DNA of 64,000 nt, taken from the NCBI RefSeq assembly GCF_000146675.1, contig NZ_GL397214.1:1924107-1988106 (forward strand). Reading direction: 5' to 3'. Origin of the DNA: Hoylesella marshii DSM 16973 = JCM 13450. Its GTDB lineage: Bacteria; Bacteroidota; Bacteroidia; Bacteroidales; Bacteroidaceae. The notes below the pieces were generated by a model that was not told the DNA's origin, did no database searches, and was given only the letters and a program-made list of their open reading frames with translations. The position numbers and the translations under genes were made by a program. Shown in pieces: positions 1 through 8,224 of the stretch; position 1 is the stretch's first letter; every line of letters begins with the position of its first letter.

Positions 1-17
1 GCCTCTTTCACTACACT

Positions 18-57
18 AACGGGGACATCTGGCAACGGTTTGTCCCCGTTTTCTTTT
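18..57 (+). terminator. Rho-independent terminator in left repeat arm
   Basis: The arms AACGGGGACA (18-27) and TGTCCCCGTT (41-50) form a perfect 10-bp stem with a 13-nt loop, followed by a T-rich run (51-57). It would end a plus-strand transcript entering from outside the window. Confidence 0.75.
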
Positions 58-110
58 CCCCCCGCTCGTAGGGAACCATCGTGCAGGTTACGTCCTTTTT
101 TAAGAAAACC

Positions 111-142
111 TTTGGGCGTTTCACAAACTTTGCTTACCTTTG
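111..142 (+). promoter_or_regulatory. Bacteroidetes-type promoter (TTTG-N20-TACCTTTG)
   Basis: TTTG at 111-114 and TACCTTTG at 135-142 are separated by 20 bp, an exact fit to the Bacteroidetes housekeeping consensus. The first possible terminator downstream is at 350-387, so the shortest product is a non-coding RNA of about 240 nt, with read-through feeding the genes at 457 and 657. Confidence 0.6.
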
Positions 143-226
143 CCGCCATGAAGCAAATAAGTAACCATCATACGACGATGAATGCGGTGCAGAAGAAAGT
201 GTGTTTTTCTGCATCTTTTAACGCTT

Positions 227-234
227 TATATTTG
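227..234 (+). promoter_or_regulatory. Second -7 box (TATATTTG) upstream of leader
   Basis: TATATTTG matches the -7 consensus, but no clear TTTG lies 19-21 bp upstream (the place holds a T-run near 204-208). A dinucleotide run of about nine AC units (256-274) lies just downstream in the predicted leader. The matching place in the right repeat copy has only about four AC units. Confidence 0.35.
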
Positions 235-349
235 CATACACCAGAAAAAAGTGTAACACACACACACACACACACATTCGCACCGCCAGTCAGATAACAC
301 TTTAAACATTTTCACATACGCGCGCGCGAAGCGTGTCGTATCCCCCATA

Positions 350-387
350 AACAAAGGGCTCACAGGAGTTCCCTTTGTTCGCTTTTT
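350..387 (+). terminator. Leader terminator / possible attenuator
   Basis: AACAAAGGG (350-358) and CCCTTTGTT (371-379) make a 9-bp stem with a 12-nt loop, followed by CGCTTTTT. It stands between the promoters at 111-234 and the first gene at 457, so it either ends a short RNA or attenuates the downstream operon. Confidence 0.6.
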
Positions 388-456
388 CATGCCCATTTGC
401 ATGGTGCGGAAAGGCAGAAATTACTTCAATTTTATTCACTCAAAACAATTAGAAAG

Positions 457-636
457 ATGAAAAGAAATCAGGAAATCAAGCTCCCTTATCTTGCACCGTG
501 GTGTGAGGTCATAGAAGCAGAAAACAATCAATTAATCTGCTCTACAGTTACGCCCCATAACGGTTCACAAGAGGAAGACTACGAAGACAAGGGCGACCAA
601 GAGGGCGACGAGTTTGAAGTAGATTTAGGTTTTTAA
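457..636 (+). CDS. Small acidic protein upstream of fimbrillin-like lipoprotein
   Basis: This 59-residue protein is Lys-rich at the N-terminus and very acidic at the C-terminus (many Asp and Glu from residue 38). It has a Y-L-A-P-W-C-E-V segment near residues 11-18. Short proteins with a Y-x-x-P-x-x-E-V pattern are common in Bacteroidales next to surface-protein genes, but I know of no proven function. An in-frame ATG at 397 exists, but 457 is preferred because it gives the usual MKxx start. It lies 20 bp before the fimbrillin-like gene and is probably co-transcribed with it. Confidence 0.6.
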   Translation: MKRNQEIKLPYLAPWCEVIEAENNQLICSTVTPHNGSQEEDYEDKGDQEGDEFEVDLGF

Positions 637-656
637 TCAGTAAAAGGAAAGAAAAG

Positions 657-2354
657 ATGAAACAATTACTATGCAGAGCAAGTCTGTTACTCATGGTTGC
701 CTTACCGATGGCTTGCAGCAACGACACGGACAACGACACGACAGAAGATAAAAGAATAACCATTGATGCCGGCAACTTGCAGTTTAGCATCGCAGAAGCA
801 GCGTTTGGTGCCGACACAGAAATCCAGATGCGCAGTGCAAAACCCATTATTGCTCGACAAGAAGTGAATTTGGGAGAGAGTGTAGAAGCAGAAATAAGCA
901 TTGAACGCGACCCTGCTCCTGCCGCAACGCGAGCTCCGAAGCCAATGAGTGATGGCAATTACACCATCGTAGCCTACAAAGATGGCGTGCGCATACAACA
1001 GAAACTCACCTTTACAGTGAGTAGCGGATTTGTGACGTACACGAGTTCAAGAAGCGCATTCAAATCGTTACCAACCGGCAGTTATAGTTTTGTTTGTTTC
1101 AACGATAAGGTACAAGACAACAACGACGGCACATTTACCGTAGATCTTGCCAATGCAGAAACAGCATTGATTAATCACCAAGCAGCAGCCTATACCCAGC
1201 ACACCAATACCATGGTATTCTTTACTATGCAACGTATGGGTGCACGCGTAAGAACAAAACTTATCGCAGCCATGGAACCTACGGGAGTAAATGGCACCTT
1301 GGGTTATCTTGCAAATCGCATTCCTGCATCAGCAGATTATAAGGTAACGTATACAGCAGGTTCATACATCGGTTCATACATACCAAGTACAAACAAGAAC
1401 ACATCTCCTGAGGACGAGGCACAAGCCTACAATGTCTCAGGAACGGTGAATGATGCAACTTTAGGTAGTCTGAATTCCTTGACCGGTAACCAGTATCTTT
1501 CGGTGCTTGCCGGCACAAAACCCGAGGATTTGGTGTATAGCATCACGGGCGGCTCGGTCTACAATTCTGCATTGAATACCAACGGCACGCGCAGTTTAAA
1601 GGGCTCCATACCCTTCGAAGCCAATGGTTCTTATACGCTTACCATCAAAATCCTGCCGCGCTACCTCTATTTGTATGAAGACGGCAAGACTGGTCACCTC
1701 AAAGATGCCGACCGCCAAAGCCACGTGCCCATCGCTGTTGTGTTCGATGCAGTAAACAAAAGAGCTATCTCTTTATGGGATGCTAATGGGGGAAATGGGG
1801 CACGATGGTATGCTATAAATGTTACTGATAGAGCAAATGATATTTGGTATTATTCAATGGATGATGCATGGAAACCAACAGAAGATAAAGGCTTATATTG
1901 GACATGGGAAAAAGCAGGAACTCGAACTCCTAATACAATAAAAGCGGATAAACCAAGTGAATATCCTGCATTTTATTATGCAGGATACTTTTATGGAAGT
2001 GGCGATTTAATTAGCCATTTAAAGGGAAAACCATTAGCCTCAAATTTGAATAAGCGGGAAGTATGGTATTTACCTAGTCTTTACGATTGGAGACAAATTG
2101 CTGAAAAATTAGGATTCCGAAACAATCTATCAGTAGGCAATGCAAGATGTAATATCAATGCAATCAATTACGCTTTTAAAGCTGCTAATGGTGCGTCTAT
2201 AATAGTGTATAATAAATATTATTGGTCGAGTTCAGAATATGGATATGCTCCCGGTAGTAGTCTTATTACATATTTCAACGACATAATAATGAACATAGGG
2301 TATCGCCACAGATTATCAACAAATATCTGTGTCCGCCCCTTCGTGGCATATTAA
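657..2354 (+). CDS. Fimbrillin-like surface lipoprotein with variable C-terminal domain
   Basis: This 565-residue protein starts with a lipoprotein signal ending in a lipobox (MACS, Cys20). Residues about 30-365 look like the two beta-rich domains of Bacteroidales fimbrillin/Mfa-like proteins, including a region rich in AATRAP-type residues near 85-95. Residues about 375-565 resemble the FISUMP/DUF1566-like module found at the ends of such proteins: W-Y-x-P-S-L-x-D-W, Y-Y-W-S-S-S-E-Y and a final C-V-R-P-F. The family forms fimbrial stalk or tip subunits or surface adhesins. The DNA coding for the C-terminal third (about 1755-2330) is clearly more AT-rich than the rest, suggesting a swapped cassette. 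No other fimbrial gene is adjacent, so the exact role is open. Confidence 0.75.
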   Translation: MKQLLCRASLLLMVALPMACSNDTDNDTTEDKRITIDAGNLQFSIAEAAFGADTEIQMRSAKPIIARQEVNLGESVEAEISIERDPAPAATRAPKPMSDGNYTIVAYKDGVRIQQKLTFTVSSGFVTYTSSRSAFKSLPTGSYSFVCFNDKVQDNNDGTFTVDLANAETALINHQAAAYTQHTNTMVFFTMQRMGARVRTKLIAAMEPTGVNGTLGYLANRIPASADYKVTYTAGSYIGSYIPSTNKNTSPEDEAQAYNVSGTVNDATLGSLNSLTGNQYLSVLAGTKPEDLVYSITGGSVYNSALNTNGTRSLKGSIPFEANGSYTLTIKILPRYLYLYEDGKTGHLKDADRQSHVPIAVVFDAVNKRAISLWDANGGNGARWYAINVTDRANDIWYYSMDDAWKPTEDKGLYWTWEKAGTRTPNTIKADKPSEYPAFYYAGYFYGSGDLISHLKGKPLASNLNKREVWYLPSLYDWRQIAEKLGFRNNLSVGNARCNINAINYAFKAANGASIIVYNKYYWSSSEYGYAPGSSLITYFNDIIMNIGYRHRLSTNICVRPFVAY

Positions 2355-2370
2355 AGCATAGAAAATCACG

Positions 2371-2469
2371 GTCGGTGAGCGGGCAAAAATGAGCTCACCA
2401 GCAGACAAAAGTTTGCTCACCAGCAAAAAGAAATCTGCTCACCAGCAAAATTCTGTCCGCTCACTGACT
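2371..2469. repeat. 22-bp-period tandem array A
   Basis: GCTCACCAGCA occurs at 2393, 2415 and 2437, exactly 22 bp apart. A degenerate unit GCTCACTGA follows at 2459. At 2371 a unit carries the core as its reverse complement (GGTGAGC) with the same downstream AGC-CAAAA pattern. The flipped core allows a GGTGAGC/GCTCACC hairpin. The array begins 16 bp after the stop of the fimbrillin-like gene. Confidence 0.85.
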
Positions 2470-2552
2470 AAAGAATATAAGCCAAAAAGACGACCGGTAA
2501 AAGTAACTCAACCAACCCCGCCGGTGTCTCTTAACAAACGGGGCAACAACTA

Positions 2553-2984
2553 ATGCCAATGGCAAACAAACCTTTACAATTCTTCGTACAGACGAAGACC
2601 ATGAACGTAGGTCCCAACAAGGGACAAGAGATGCAGACGGCCATACCCACCGGCCGGAAACGTGTAGACTTCCGTAACTTTTGTAAACAGGTGGCCAAGA
2701 ACACCACGTTCTCAGAACGAGAGGTTGCGGCCATGCTGAACGAGGCTGTCTCTACAGCACGCGACATTGTGGCCAACGGCGACAGCGTGGAGTTTGGCGA
2801 CATGGGCACGCTTACACCCTCATTTCGCAGTCATGCCGTGCCCAAAGGCAAACCGTTTCATGCTGCCGAACACATCGTTAAACCCGTTGTCCGCCTCACG
2901 CTCTCGCGCAAATATTTCGAGCTAAAAGACGTGAGCTTTGAGCAAGTGCCGGCACCTGCGAAGAAAGAAAAGAAGAAACCATAA
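2553..2984 (+). CDS. HU/IHF-family DNA-binding protein
   Basis: The 143-residue product fits the Bacteroidetes HU-related group, which is longer than classical HU. Residues about 33-115 hold the family pattern: a helical N-terminal half (F-C-K-Q-V-A-K-N-T-T, then A-A-M-L-N-E-A) and G-D-S-V-E-F-G-D-M-G-T-L in place of the usual V-x-L-x-G-F-G-x-F motif. The tail after residue 130 is basic and ends in a Lys run. Proteins of this group bind DNA non-specifically and shape the nucleoid. ATG at 2559 is an alternative start. It stands alone between array A and a terminator. Confidence 0.85.
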   Translation: MPMANKPLQFFVQTKTMNVGPNKGQEMQTAIPTGRKRVDFRNFCKQVAKNTTFSEREVAAMLNEAVSTARDIVANGDSVEFGDMGTLTPSFRSHAVPKGKPFHAAEHIVKPVVRLTLSRKYFELKDVSFEQVPAPAKKEKKKP

Positions 2985-3039
2985 GGGGGAAACCCGCAGA
3001 AGAAAACTCTTTACTAATTGCTATTTGCTATTTGAACAT

Positions 3040-3077
3040 CGGTGGCACGCGTCGAAATGATGCGTGCCACTTGTTTT
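3040..3077 (+). terminator. Terminator after HU-like gene
   Basis: GTGGCACGC and GCGTGCCAC form a 9-bp perfect stem with an 11-nt loop, followed by a TTGTTTTGT run. It lies about 55 bp after the HU-like stop codon. Confidence 0.7.
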
Positions 3078-3272
3078 GTATCGCAAAAGTCAAGTGCTCT
3101 ATTCTGCTGTGGACATCAAGCGGAGGGCTATGGCATATTGCCTCGCCTGTGGTCTGCCGTTCCTTGGGAGCTTTCTGTTTGATGAGAAACCCATAGGCTC
3201 GGTGTTGCTGTGGGCATAGCTGCATGGCTATCAAAATAATGTGAAATACCCAACGAAGCGACTTTTTTTTTG

Positions 3273-3280
3273 TATTTTTG
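3273..3280 (+). promoter_or_regulatory. -7 box for holB operon
   Basis: TATTTTTG matches the TAnnTTTG consensus 23 bp before the holB start. No clear TTTG box lies 19-21 bp upstream. Confidence 0.45.
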
Positions 3281-3302
3281 CACGCAACTACGCCGGTGGA
3301 AG

Positions 3303-4442
3303 ATGAAATTTGCAGACGTCATAGGGCAGGAAGAGACGGGCAGAAGATTGCAGATGCTCGTGGAAGAGGGGCGCGTTCCTCATGCGCTCATGCTGTGCGG
3401 ACCGTCGGGAAGCGGGAAGATGGCGCTGGCATTGGCTTTCGCCTCGCGTCTGCTCTGCACCCACGGACATGCAGACAGCGATGCTTGCGAGACCTGTCCG
3501 CAATGTGTCATGCTGCGGAAATGGGAGCATCCCGACCTTCATTTCACCTTTCCCACCATCAAACTCGCGGCGATGGGCAGCGAACATCAACCCGTGAGCG
3601 ACGACTTCGCTAAGGAATGGCGACACCTGCTCTTGCAAAGTCCTTATTTCACGCTAAGCCAATGGATGACGGAAATGGGCGCTGCCAACCAGCAAGCGGT
3701 CATTACGGGTGCCGAAAGCGACGAGCTTTTGAAGAAGCTCAGTCTGAAATCGAGCCAAGGAGGCTATAAGGTGAGTATCGTATGGCTGCCGGAACGCATG
3801 AATCTCACCAGCGCCAATAAACTCTTAAAGCTGCTGGAAGAACCGCCGCAGCAAACCGTTTTCATCCTTGTGTGCGAAGACCCGTCGCTGCTTTTAGATA
3901 CTATCAAGAGCCGCGTACAGCGCATCGACGTGAAGCGCATTGCCACATCGGCCATAGAAAAGGCACTGACGGAACAGCGAGGGCTCGACCCCGATACCGC
4001 CCGACGCATCGCCCGAATCGCCGGCGGCAGTTGGACACACGCCTTGGAAACCCTCGATGCCGACAACGAAAACAGGCTTTTCTTCGACCTTTTCATCCTT
4101 CTGATGAGATTGGCATACGCCCGCAACATCAAGGAACTGAAACGATGGACGGAGACGGTCTCCGCCTACGGCCGAGAGAAGCAGAAGCGGTTGCTCACGT
4201 ATTTTCAGCGAATGATACGCGAAAACTTTGTCTACAACTTCAGAAACGCCGACCTCAACTACATGACGGCAGAGGAAGAGAACTTCGCCAAGCGCTTCTG
4301 CGTATTCATCAACGAGGCCAACGTTATCGACATCAGCGAGCTTTTAGGACGCGCACAGCGAGACATCGTGCAGAATGCGAATCCCAAAATCGTGTTCTTC
4401 GACTTGGCTTTAAAGCTTATCGTCTTGCTGATTAGGAAATAA
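3303..4442 (+). CDS. holB: DNA polymerase III delta' subunit (clamp loader)
   Basis: The 379-residue protein belongs to the DnaX/HolB AAA+ clamp-loader family. It has a degenerate P-loop G-P-S-G-S-G-K-M at residues 33-40 and a four-Cys zinc site (Cys52, 62, 65, 68). A lid segment (L-K-L-L-E-E-P-P-Q) and the sensor-1 segment T-I-K-S-R-V-Q-R follow, with a helical C-terminal domain. Delta' helps load the beta clamp at the replication fork. The start at 3303 begins with the typical M-K-F-x-D-V-I-G-Q; an upstream in-frame ATG at 3270 overlaps the -7 box and is less likely. The order holB-ricT-gldH is usual in Bacteroidales. Confidence 0.9.
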   Translation: MKFADVIGQEETGRRLQMLVEEGRVPHALMLCGPSGSGKMALALAFASRLLCTHGHADSDACETCPQCVMLRKWEHPDLHFTFPTIKLAAMGSEHQPVSDDFAKEWRHLLLQSPYFTLSQWMTEMGAANQQAVITGAESDELLKKLSLKSSQGGYKVSIVWLPERMNLTSANKLLKLLEEPPQQTVFILVCEDPSLLLDTIKSRVQRIDVKRIATSAIEKALTEQRGLDPDTARRIARIAGGSWTHALETLDADNENRLFFDLFILLMRLAYARNIKELKRWTETVSAYGREKQKRLLTYFQRMIRENFVYNFRNADLNYMTAEEENFAKRFCVFINEANVIDISELLGRAQRDIVQNANPKIVFFDLALKLIVLLIRK

Positions 4443-4584
4443 AGAACAGCACATCACTACGGAACGCGACGGCGCCGACCGCCGCTTCTGTCACCCTATA
4501 CACCGACCGCCGACAGAGGGCACGCTGCGGAAGTCCGTCTTCCGTTTCACGGCATCTTCGTTGCGGTCTTCAAAAAGCAAAAGA

Positions 4585-5868
4585 ATGGATTTTAAAAACA
4601 TGCAATTCAAAATAGCCGACCAATGCGGATGCGAAGGTTGCAGCAAAGGTTGCGGCCGGCAAAAGCGGCAACTCAACACGTTCGATTGGCTGTCTGATGT
4701 TCCCGGAAACGCAGAGAGCACCGACTTGGTTGAGGTACAGTTCAAGAACACCCGTAAGGGATATTATCATAATGTGAATGCTCTCGACCTAAAAACAGGC
4801 GATACCGTGGCCGTGGAAGCCAGCCCGGGACACGATATCGGGGTGGTAACGATGACGGGACGCTTGGTAAAGCTCCAAATCAAGAAAGCAAATCTCAAGT
4901 CGGCCGACGACATCAAACGCATCTATCGCTTAGCTAAGCCCGTGGATATGGAGAAGTTTTACGAGGCAAAAGCACGCGAACACGATACGATGATTAAGAG
5001 CCGGCAGTTGGCCAAGCAGTTAGGCTTGCAGATGAAGATTGGCGATGTGGAATACCAAGGCGACGGTAATAAAGCTATCTTCTATTATATCGCCGACGAA
5101 CGAGTGGACTTTCGCCAGCTCATCAAGGTGTTTGCCGACGCGTTCCACGTGCGCATAGAGATGAAACAGATAGGGGCGCGCCAAGAAGCAGGGCGCATCG
5201 GCGGAACAGGACCTTGCGGGCGCGAGCTTTGCTGCGCAACTTGGATGAAGAACTTTGTCTCCGTGAGTACCAATGCAGCACGCTTCCAAGACGTTTCCCT
5301 CAATCCTCAGAAGTTGGCTGGCATGTGCGGCAAACTGAAATGTTGCCTCAACTACGAGGTTGATACCTATGTGGAAGCCGGACGAAAGATACCGGCCAAA
5401 GACATCATTTTACAGACAGCCGATGCGGATTTCTATCATTTTAAGAGCGATATATTAGCCGGACTCATCACCTACTCTACCGACAAACACATGGCCGCTC
5501 ATCTCGAAACCATCACGATAGCACGTGCCCACGAAATCATAGAGATGAATAAACAGGGAGAAAAGCCGTTGTCGCTCATAGAAAACGACCGGCAGAAACA
5601 GCCCGAAAAGCCTGTCGATTTGTTAGCAGGAGAGAGTTTGACCCGCTTCGACAAAGCCAAAAAGAAGAAAAAGCGCAACAAAAACCGCAACCGTGCAACT
5701 GCTCTGTCCCGCAAAGAAGGAGAGGAAACCACCCCCAATGCTAACGAACAGGCACCCCGACAGGCTCGGCAACAGAGTAACAGACCCCATCGCCACAGCC
5801 GGCAGGACAGCAACGGACAGGCGAACCGCGAACCCCGACAGTCGCAAAACCATCCATCGACCCATTGA
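4585..5868 (+). CDS. ricT: PSP1-domain protein, RicT/YaaT homologue
   Basis: The 427-residue protein contains the PSP1 C-terminal domain. The two Cys clusters of the family are present: G-P-C-G-R-E-L-C-C near residues 208-216 and G-M-C-G-K-L-K-C-C near 246-254. Four more Cys lie near the N-terminus (14, 16, 19, 23). In Bacillus, RicT binds an iron-sulfur cluster and works with RicA and RicF on RNase Y-dependent RNA maturation; whether that applies in Bacteroidetes is not known. The last 90 residues are a disordered basic tail. The start at 4585 was chosen because the upstream eight codons look unlike the family. gldH follows after 4 bp. Confidence 0.85.
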   Translation: MDFKNMQFKIADQCGCEGCSKGCGRQKRQLNTFDWLSDVPGNAESTDLVEVQFKNTRKGYYHNVNALDLKTGDTVAVEASPGHDIGVVTMTGRLVKLQIKKANLKSADDIKRIYRLAKPVDMEKFYEAKAREHDTMIKSRQLAKQLGLQMKIGDVEYQGDGNKAIFYYIADERVDFRQLIKVFADAFHVRIEMKQIGARQEAGRIGGTGPCGRELCCATWMKNFVSVSTNAARFQDVSLNPQKLAGMCGKLKCCLNYEVDTYVEAGRKIPAKDIILQTADADFYHFKSDILAGLITYSTDKHMAAHLETITIARAHEIIEMNKQGEKPLSLIENDRQKQPEKPVDLLAGESLTRFDKAKKKKKRNKNRNRATALSRKEGEETTPNANEQAPRQARQQSNRPHRHSRQDSNGQANREPRQSQNHPSTH

Positions 5869-5872
5869 AAAC

Positions 5873-6361
5873 ATGAGCCGCATCTGTTCCACCTTATATA
5901 TAATAGCGGTCATGGGCATGGGGCTTCTATCTTCATGCAACCGCCATACGGTGTATGACCACTACAGTCATACGCCGATAGCTGGCTGGGAAAAGAACGA
6001 TACGCTGGTGTTCGACATACCGAAGCTAACTGCCGGCGGCATGTATCAACAGTTCTTAGGATTGAGAATCAATGGGGCTTACCCCTTTATGAACCTTTAT
6101 CTCATTGTGGAGCAGACGATAGAGCCCCAACATCGTGTGCTGACAGACACGCTGAACTGCCGACTCATCAACCAAAAAGGCATCAGCGAGGGGCAGGGTA
6201 TCAGCTACTACCAATACAATTTCCCCATTACACGCATCGATTTGCAAGCCGGCGACAGCCTGCATGTGTGCATTCGTCACGGCATGAAACGCGATATCCT
6301 GCCCGGTATCGCAGATATTGGCCTGCGAATGATACGCGATGACCGGCAGCCAGCTCACTAA
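5873..6361 (+). CDS. gldH: Gliding-motility-type lipoprotein GldH
   Basis: The 162-residue product has a lipoprotein signal with lipobox L-L-S-S-C (Cys at about residue 22). It then matches the GldH pattern: Y-D-x-Y near the mature start, D-T-L-V-F-D-I-P, and a C-terminal segment on hydrophobic strands. GldH is needed for gliding in flavobacteria. In non-gliding Bacteroidales it is retained beside ricT, probably as an envelope or type IX secretion accessory. The start at 5873 gives a full signal peptide and sits 4 bp after ricT; a longer in-frame reading inside ricT is not credible. Confidence 0.85.
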   Translation: MSRICSTLYIIAVMGMGLLSSCNRHTVYDHYSHTPIAGWEKNDTLVFDIPKLTAGGMYQQFLGLRINGAYPFMNLYLIVEQTIEPQHRVLTDTLNCRLINQKGISEGQGISYYQYNFPITRIDLQAGDSLHVCIRHGMKRDILPGIADIGLRMIRDDRQPAH

Positions 6362-7460
6362 CGGACAATACATACGCTCTTTCAGAGCTTACTCCCGTTA
6401 TTATGAACGGGTAGAAGATGCATTGGTGAAAATCGCAATTACATGCCATTAATGATTAGAAGGTAAACGCTGTAAGTGCGACAGACCTTTTTATTTCATT
6501 TCCAAGTTGATGTTTGATAAAGATGTATCGCACTTACAGCGCTCTATTTCGGGGATTGCTCTATACCCAGCGCTATGCGCTGGGCTGATATCTTACGCGC
6601 TTACAGCGCTTACTTCAGAAAATGTTATCTACTCGGTGTTGTGTGCTGGGCTAATATCTTACGCGTTTGCAGAGCTTACATTACATCTCACACTATTCTA
6701 ATATGGTGTTGATACACCCCACAATCATACTCTTTTAGAACTTATTCCTGCCTCATGAGCGAAACGAATATGGGGCGGTGGAAGCCGCAACTATATGCTA
6801 TTAATGATTGAAAATAGAGCGCTGCAGGCGCGCAAGATGTCAGCCCAAGGCAACGCCTTGGGTAAACGACCGGCAGAAAAAGGAGCGCTGTAAGTGCGAC
6901 AGACCTTTTTATTTCATTTTCATATAGATGTTTGATAAGGATGTATCGCACTTACAGCGCTCCATTTCGGGGAATGCTCTATACCCAGCGCTATGCGCTG
7001 GGCTGACATCTTACGCTCTTTCAGAGCTTACATTACACCTCACACTATTCTAATATGGTATTGATACACCCCACAATCATACTCTTTTAGAACTTATTCC
7101 TTCCTCATGAGCGAAACGAATATGGGGCGGTGGAAGCCGCAACTATATGCTATTAATGATTGAAAATAAAGCGCTGTAGGCGCGCAAGATGTTAGCCCAA
7201 GGCAACGCCTTGGGTAAACGACCGGCAGAAAAAGGAGCGCTGTAAGTGCGACAGACCCTTTTCTTTCATTTCCAAGTTGATGTTTGATAAGGATGTGTCG
7301 CACTTACAGCGCTCTATTTCGGGGAATGCTCTATACCCAGCGCTATGCGCTGGGCTGACATCTTACACGCTTTGCTTTGCTTCCTCTTCGTGTCAGCGAA
7401 CTTCGTTTCCGCTCCGCTCCGCACAGCGAACGTTCGTTTCAGAGCTTACCCTACGTCTCA
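6362..7460. repeat. Non-coding tandem repeats of ~352 bp with REP-like hairpins
   Basis: Three units begin near 6465, 6883 and 7235 (spacing 418 and 352). The first is longer because of a local 66-bp duplication around 6595-6660. Each unit contains a perfect 18-bp inverted repeat (GGAGCGCTGTAAGTGCGA at 6882-6899 with its complement at 6946-6963) and the palindrome CCCAGCGCTATGCGCTGGG (6984-7002 in unit 2). A second palindrome, CCCAAGGCAACGCCTTGGG, lies at 6844-6862. A degenerate copy is found at 28519-28765. These resemble mobile palindromic REP/BIME-type DNA; no RAYT transposase is in the window. Short open frames here are repeats of each other and are not treated as genes. Confidence 0.85.
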
Positions 7461-7470
7461 TAGCATTATA

Positions 7471-7785
7471 ATATATGCAAATTCGGGATAAGGCTATCAG
7501 ACTGTAAGCCCCGAGGGGGCGTAAGACCTTAGGCAGGGTGTGAAGCTCGTAAGAGCGTAACCCCTGATAAGCATGTGTAGAAAGATGAACCCCGTAGGGG
7601 TGACGGAGGATTAGTGTTCTGTCACCCTTTGCTTCCTCTCCGTTTCAGCGAACTTCGTTTCAGGGCTTAGATAGCGGGATTCCGCGACACAGGGGCTGCG
7701 CTATCGCTTACCCCTGTCTAAGGTCTGTCGCCCCTTTGGGGCTATTAGATAAGACTCTCTTATCCCGAACTCGCATATACATAGG
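7471..7785. repeat. Large imperfect palindrome next to the repeat block
   Basis: The left arm (about 7471-7545) and right arm (about 7705-7785) are imperfect reverse complements. Shared segments include TTCGGGATAAG with CTTATCCCGAA, and AGACCTTAG-CAGGG with its complement. GC-rich internal hairpins lie in the loop. No coding frame is supported. It could be a MITE-like element, but no target-site duplication was identified. Confidence 0.65.
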
Positions 7786-7934
7786 TCTTTTCCTCCCCTT
7801 CACAGCAAAGAGGGGAAGACGCGTTGAAAGCCTTTTAGTTCATATCCTCCTTGCTATCTTCTCATTTGAAGGAGTAAGGAAACGCAACAGAACATAACTT
7901 GCTAAGAAACAGTAACATACAAACAAACAGGAGA

Positions 7935-8012
7935 AAGCATAGCTTTGAACTCATTGAAGCATAGCTCTGAGCGTGTGAAAGCTATGAGATGAGGGCGTAA
8001 AAGCATAGCTTT
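7935..8012. repeat. 22-bp-period tandem array B (AAGCATAGCTTT type)
   Basis: Four units start at 7935, 7957, 7979 and 8001, exactly 22 bp apart. Three carry AAGCATAGCT and the third carries the flipped core AAGCTATG. It lies between the convergent gldH and osmC genes. Confidence 0.9.
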
Positions 8013-8096
8013 AAAAAAGCCGCAGGTAAGTGTGGGTTGTAAAGCTGCTGAAAAACAAAAAGCAGAACAGTAGAATCCGTTGTTTTAAAAGCCATC

Positions 8097-8137
8097 AATC
8101 CTTGGTCTCGGAATACTCAGAGACCAAGGATTTTCAG
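8097..8137. terminator. Bidirectional hairpin between gldH region and osmC
   Basis: AATCCTTGGTCTC (8097-8109) and GAGACCAAGGATT (8120-8132) form a perfect 13-bp stem with a 10-nt loop, followed by TTTT on the plus strand. Confidence 0.7.
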
Positions 8138-8224
8138 TTTGTTTCGTCTTTCAGCAAGCAACCTCTAAAATAAGAGACGTGCTGCTTGCAATACTTCATC
8201 AAGGCATGCAAAGAGTGCCGATGC

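Larger units (their letters stand above)
1..263 (+). repeat. Left arm of a 263-bp inverted repeat (partner 58425-58687)
   Basis: Read on the plus strand, this block matches the minus strand of 58425-58687 almost base for base. By eye there are three substitutions (near 110, 122 and 202) and one indel in a C-run near 58-63. It holds a hairpin terminator, a promoter and a second promoter-like box. The match begins at base 1, so the repeat may continue beyond the window; in the right copy the match starts four bases after the stop codon of an S46 peptidase gene. A second S46-like gene may therefore end just left of this window, which cannot be seen here. Confidence 0.9.

Noticed and set aside
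40-297. Open frame of 85 codons at the window start
   Set aside because: It lies over a terminator, promoters and a CA microsatellite, and is part of the inverted repeat; a similar frame appears in the other copy only because the DNA is repeated.
258-329. CA and CG runs as a coding feature
   Set aside because: They are short dinucleotide runs in a leader with no supported frame; reported only as possible slippage sites.
6507-7471. Several 64-73 codon frames on both strands in the repeat block
   Set aside because: They are translations of the palindromic repeat units, lack start signals and are copies of each other.
7935-8012. CRISPR array
   Set aside because: The units are 22 bp with 11-bp cores and no unique spacers of 26-40 bp, and no cas gene is in the window.
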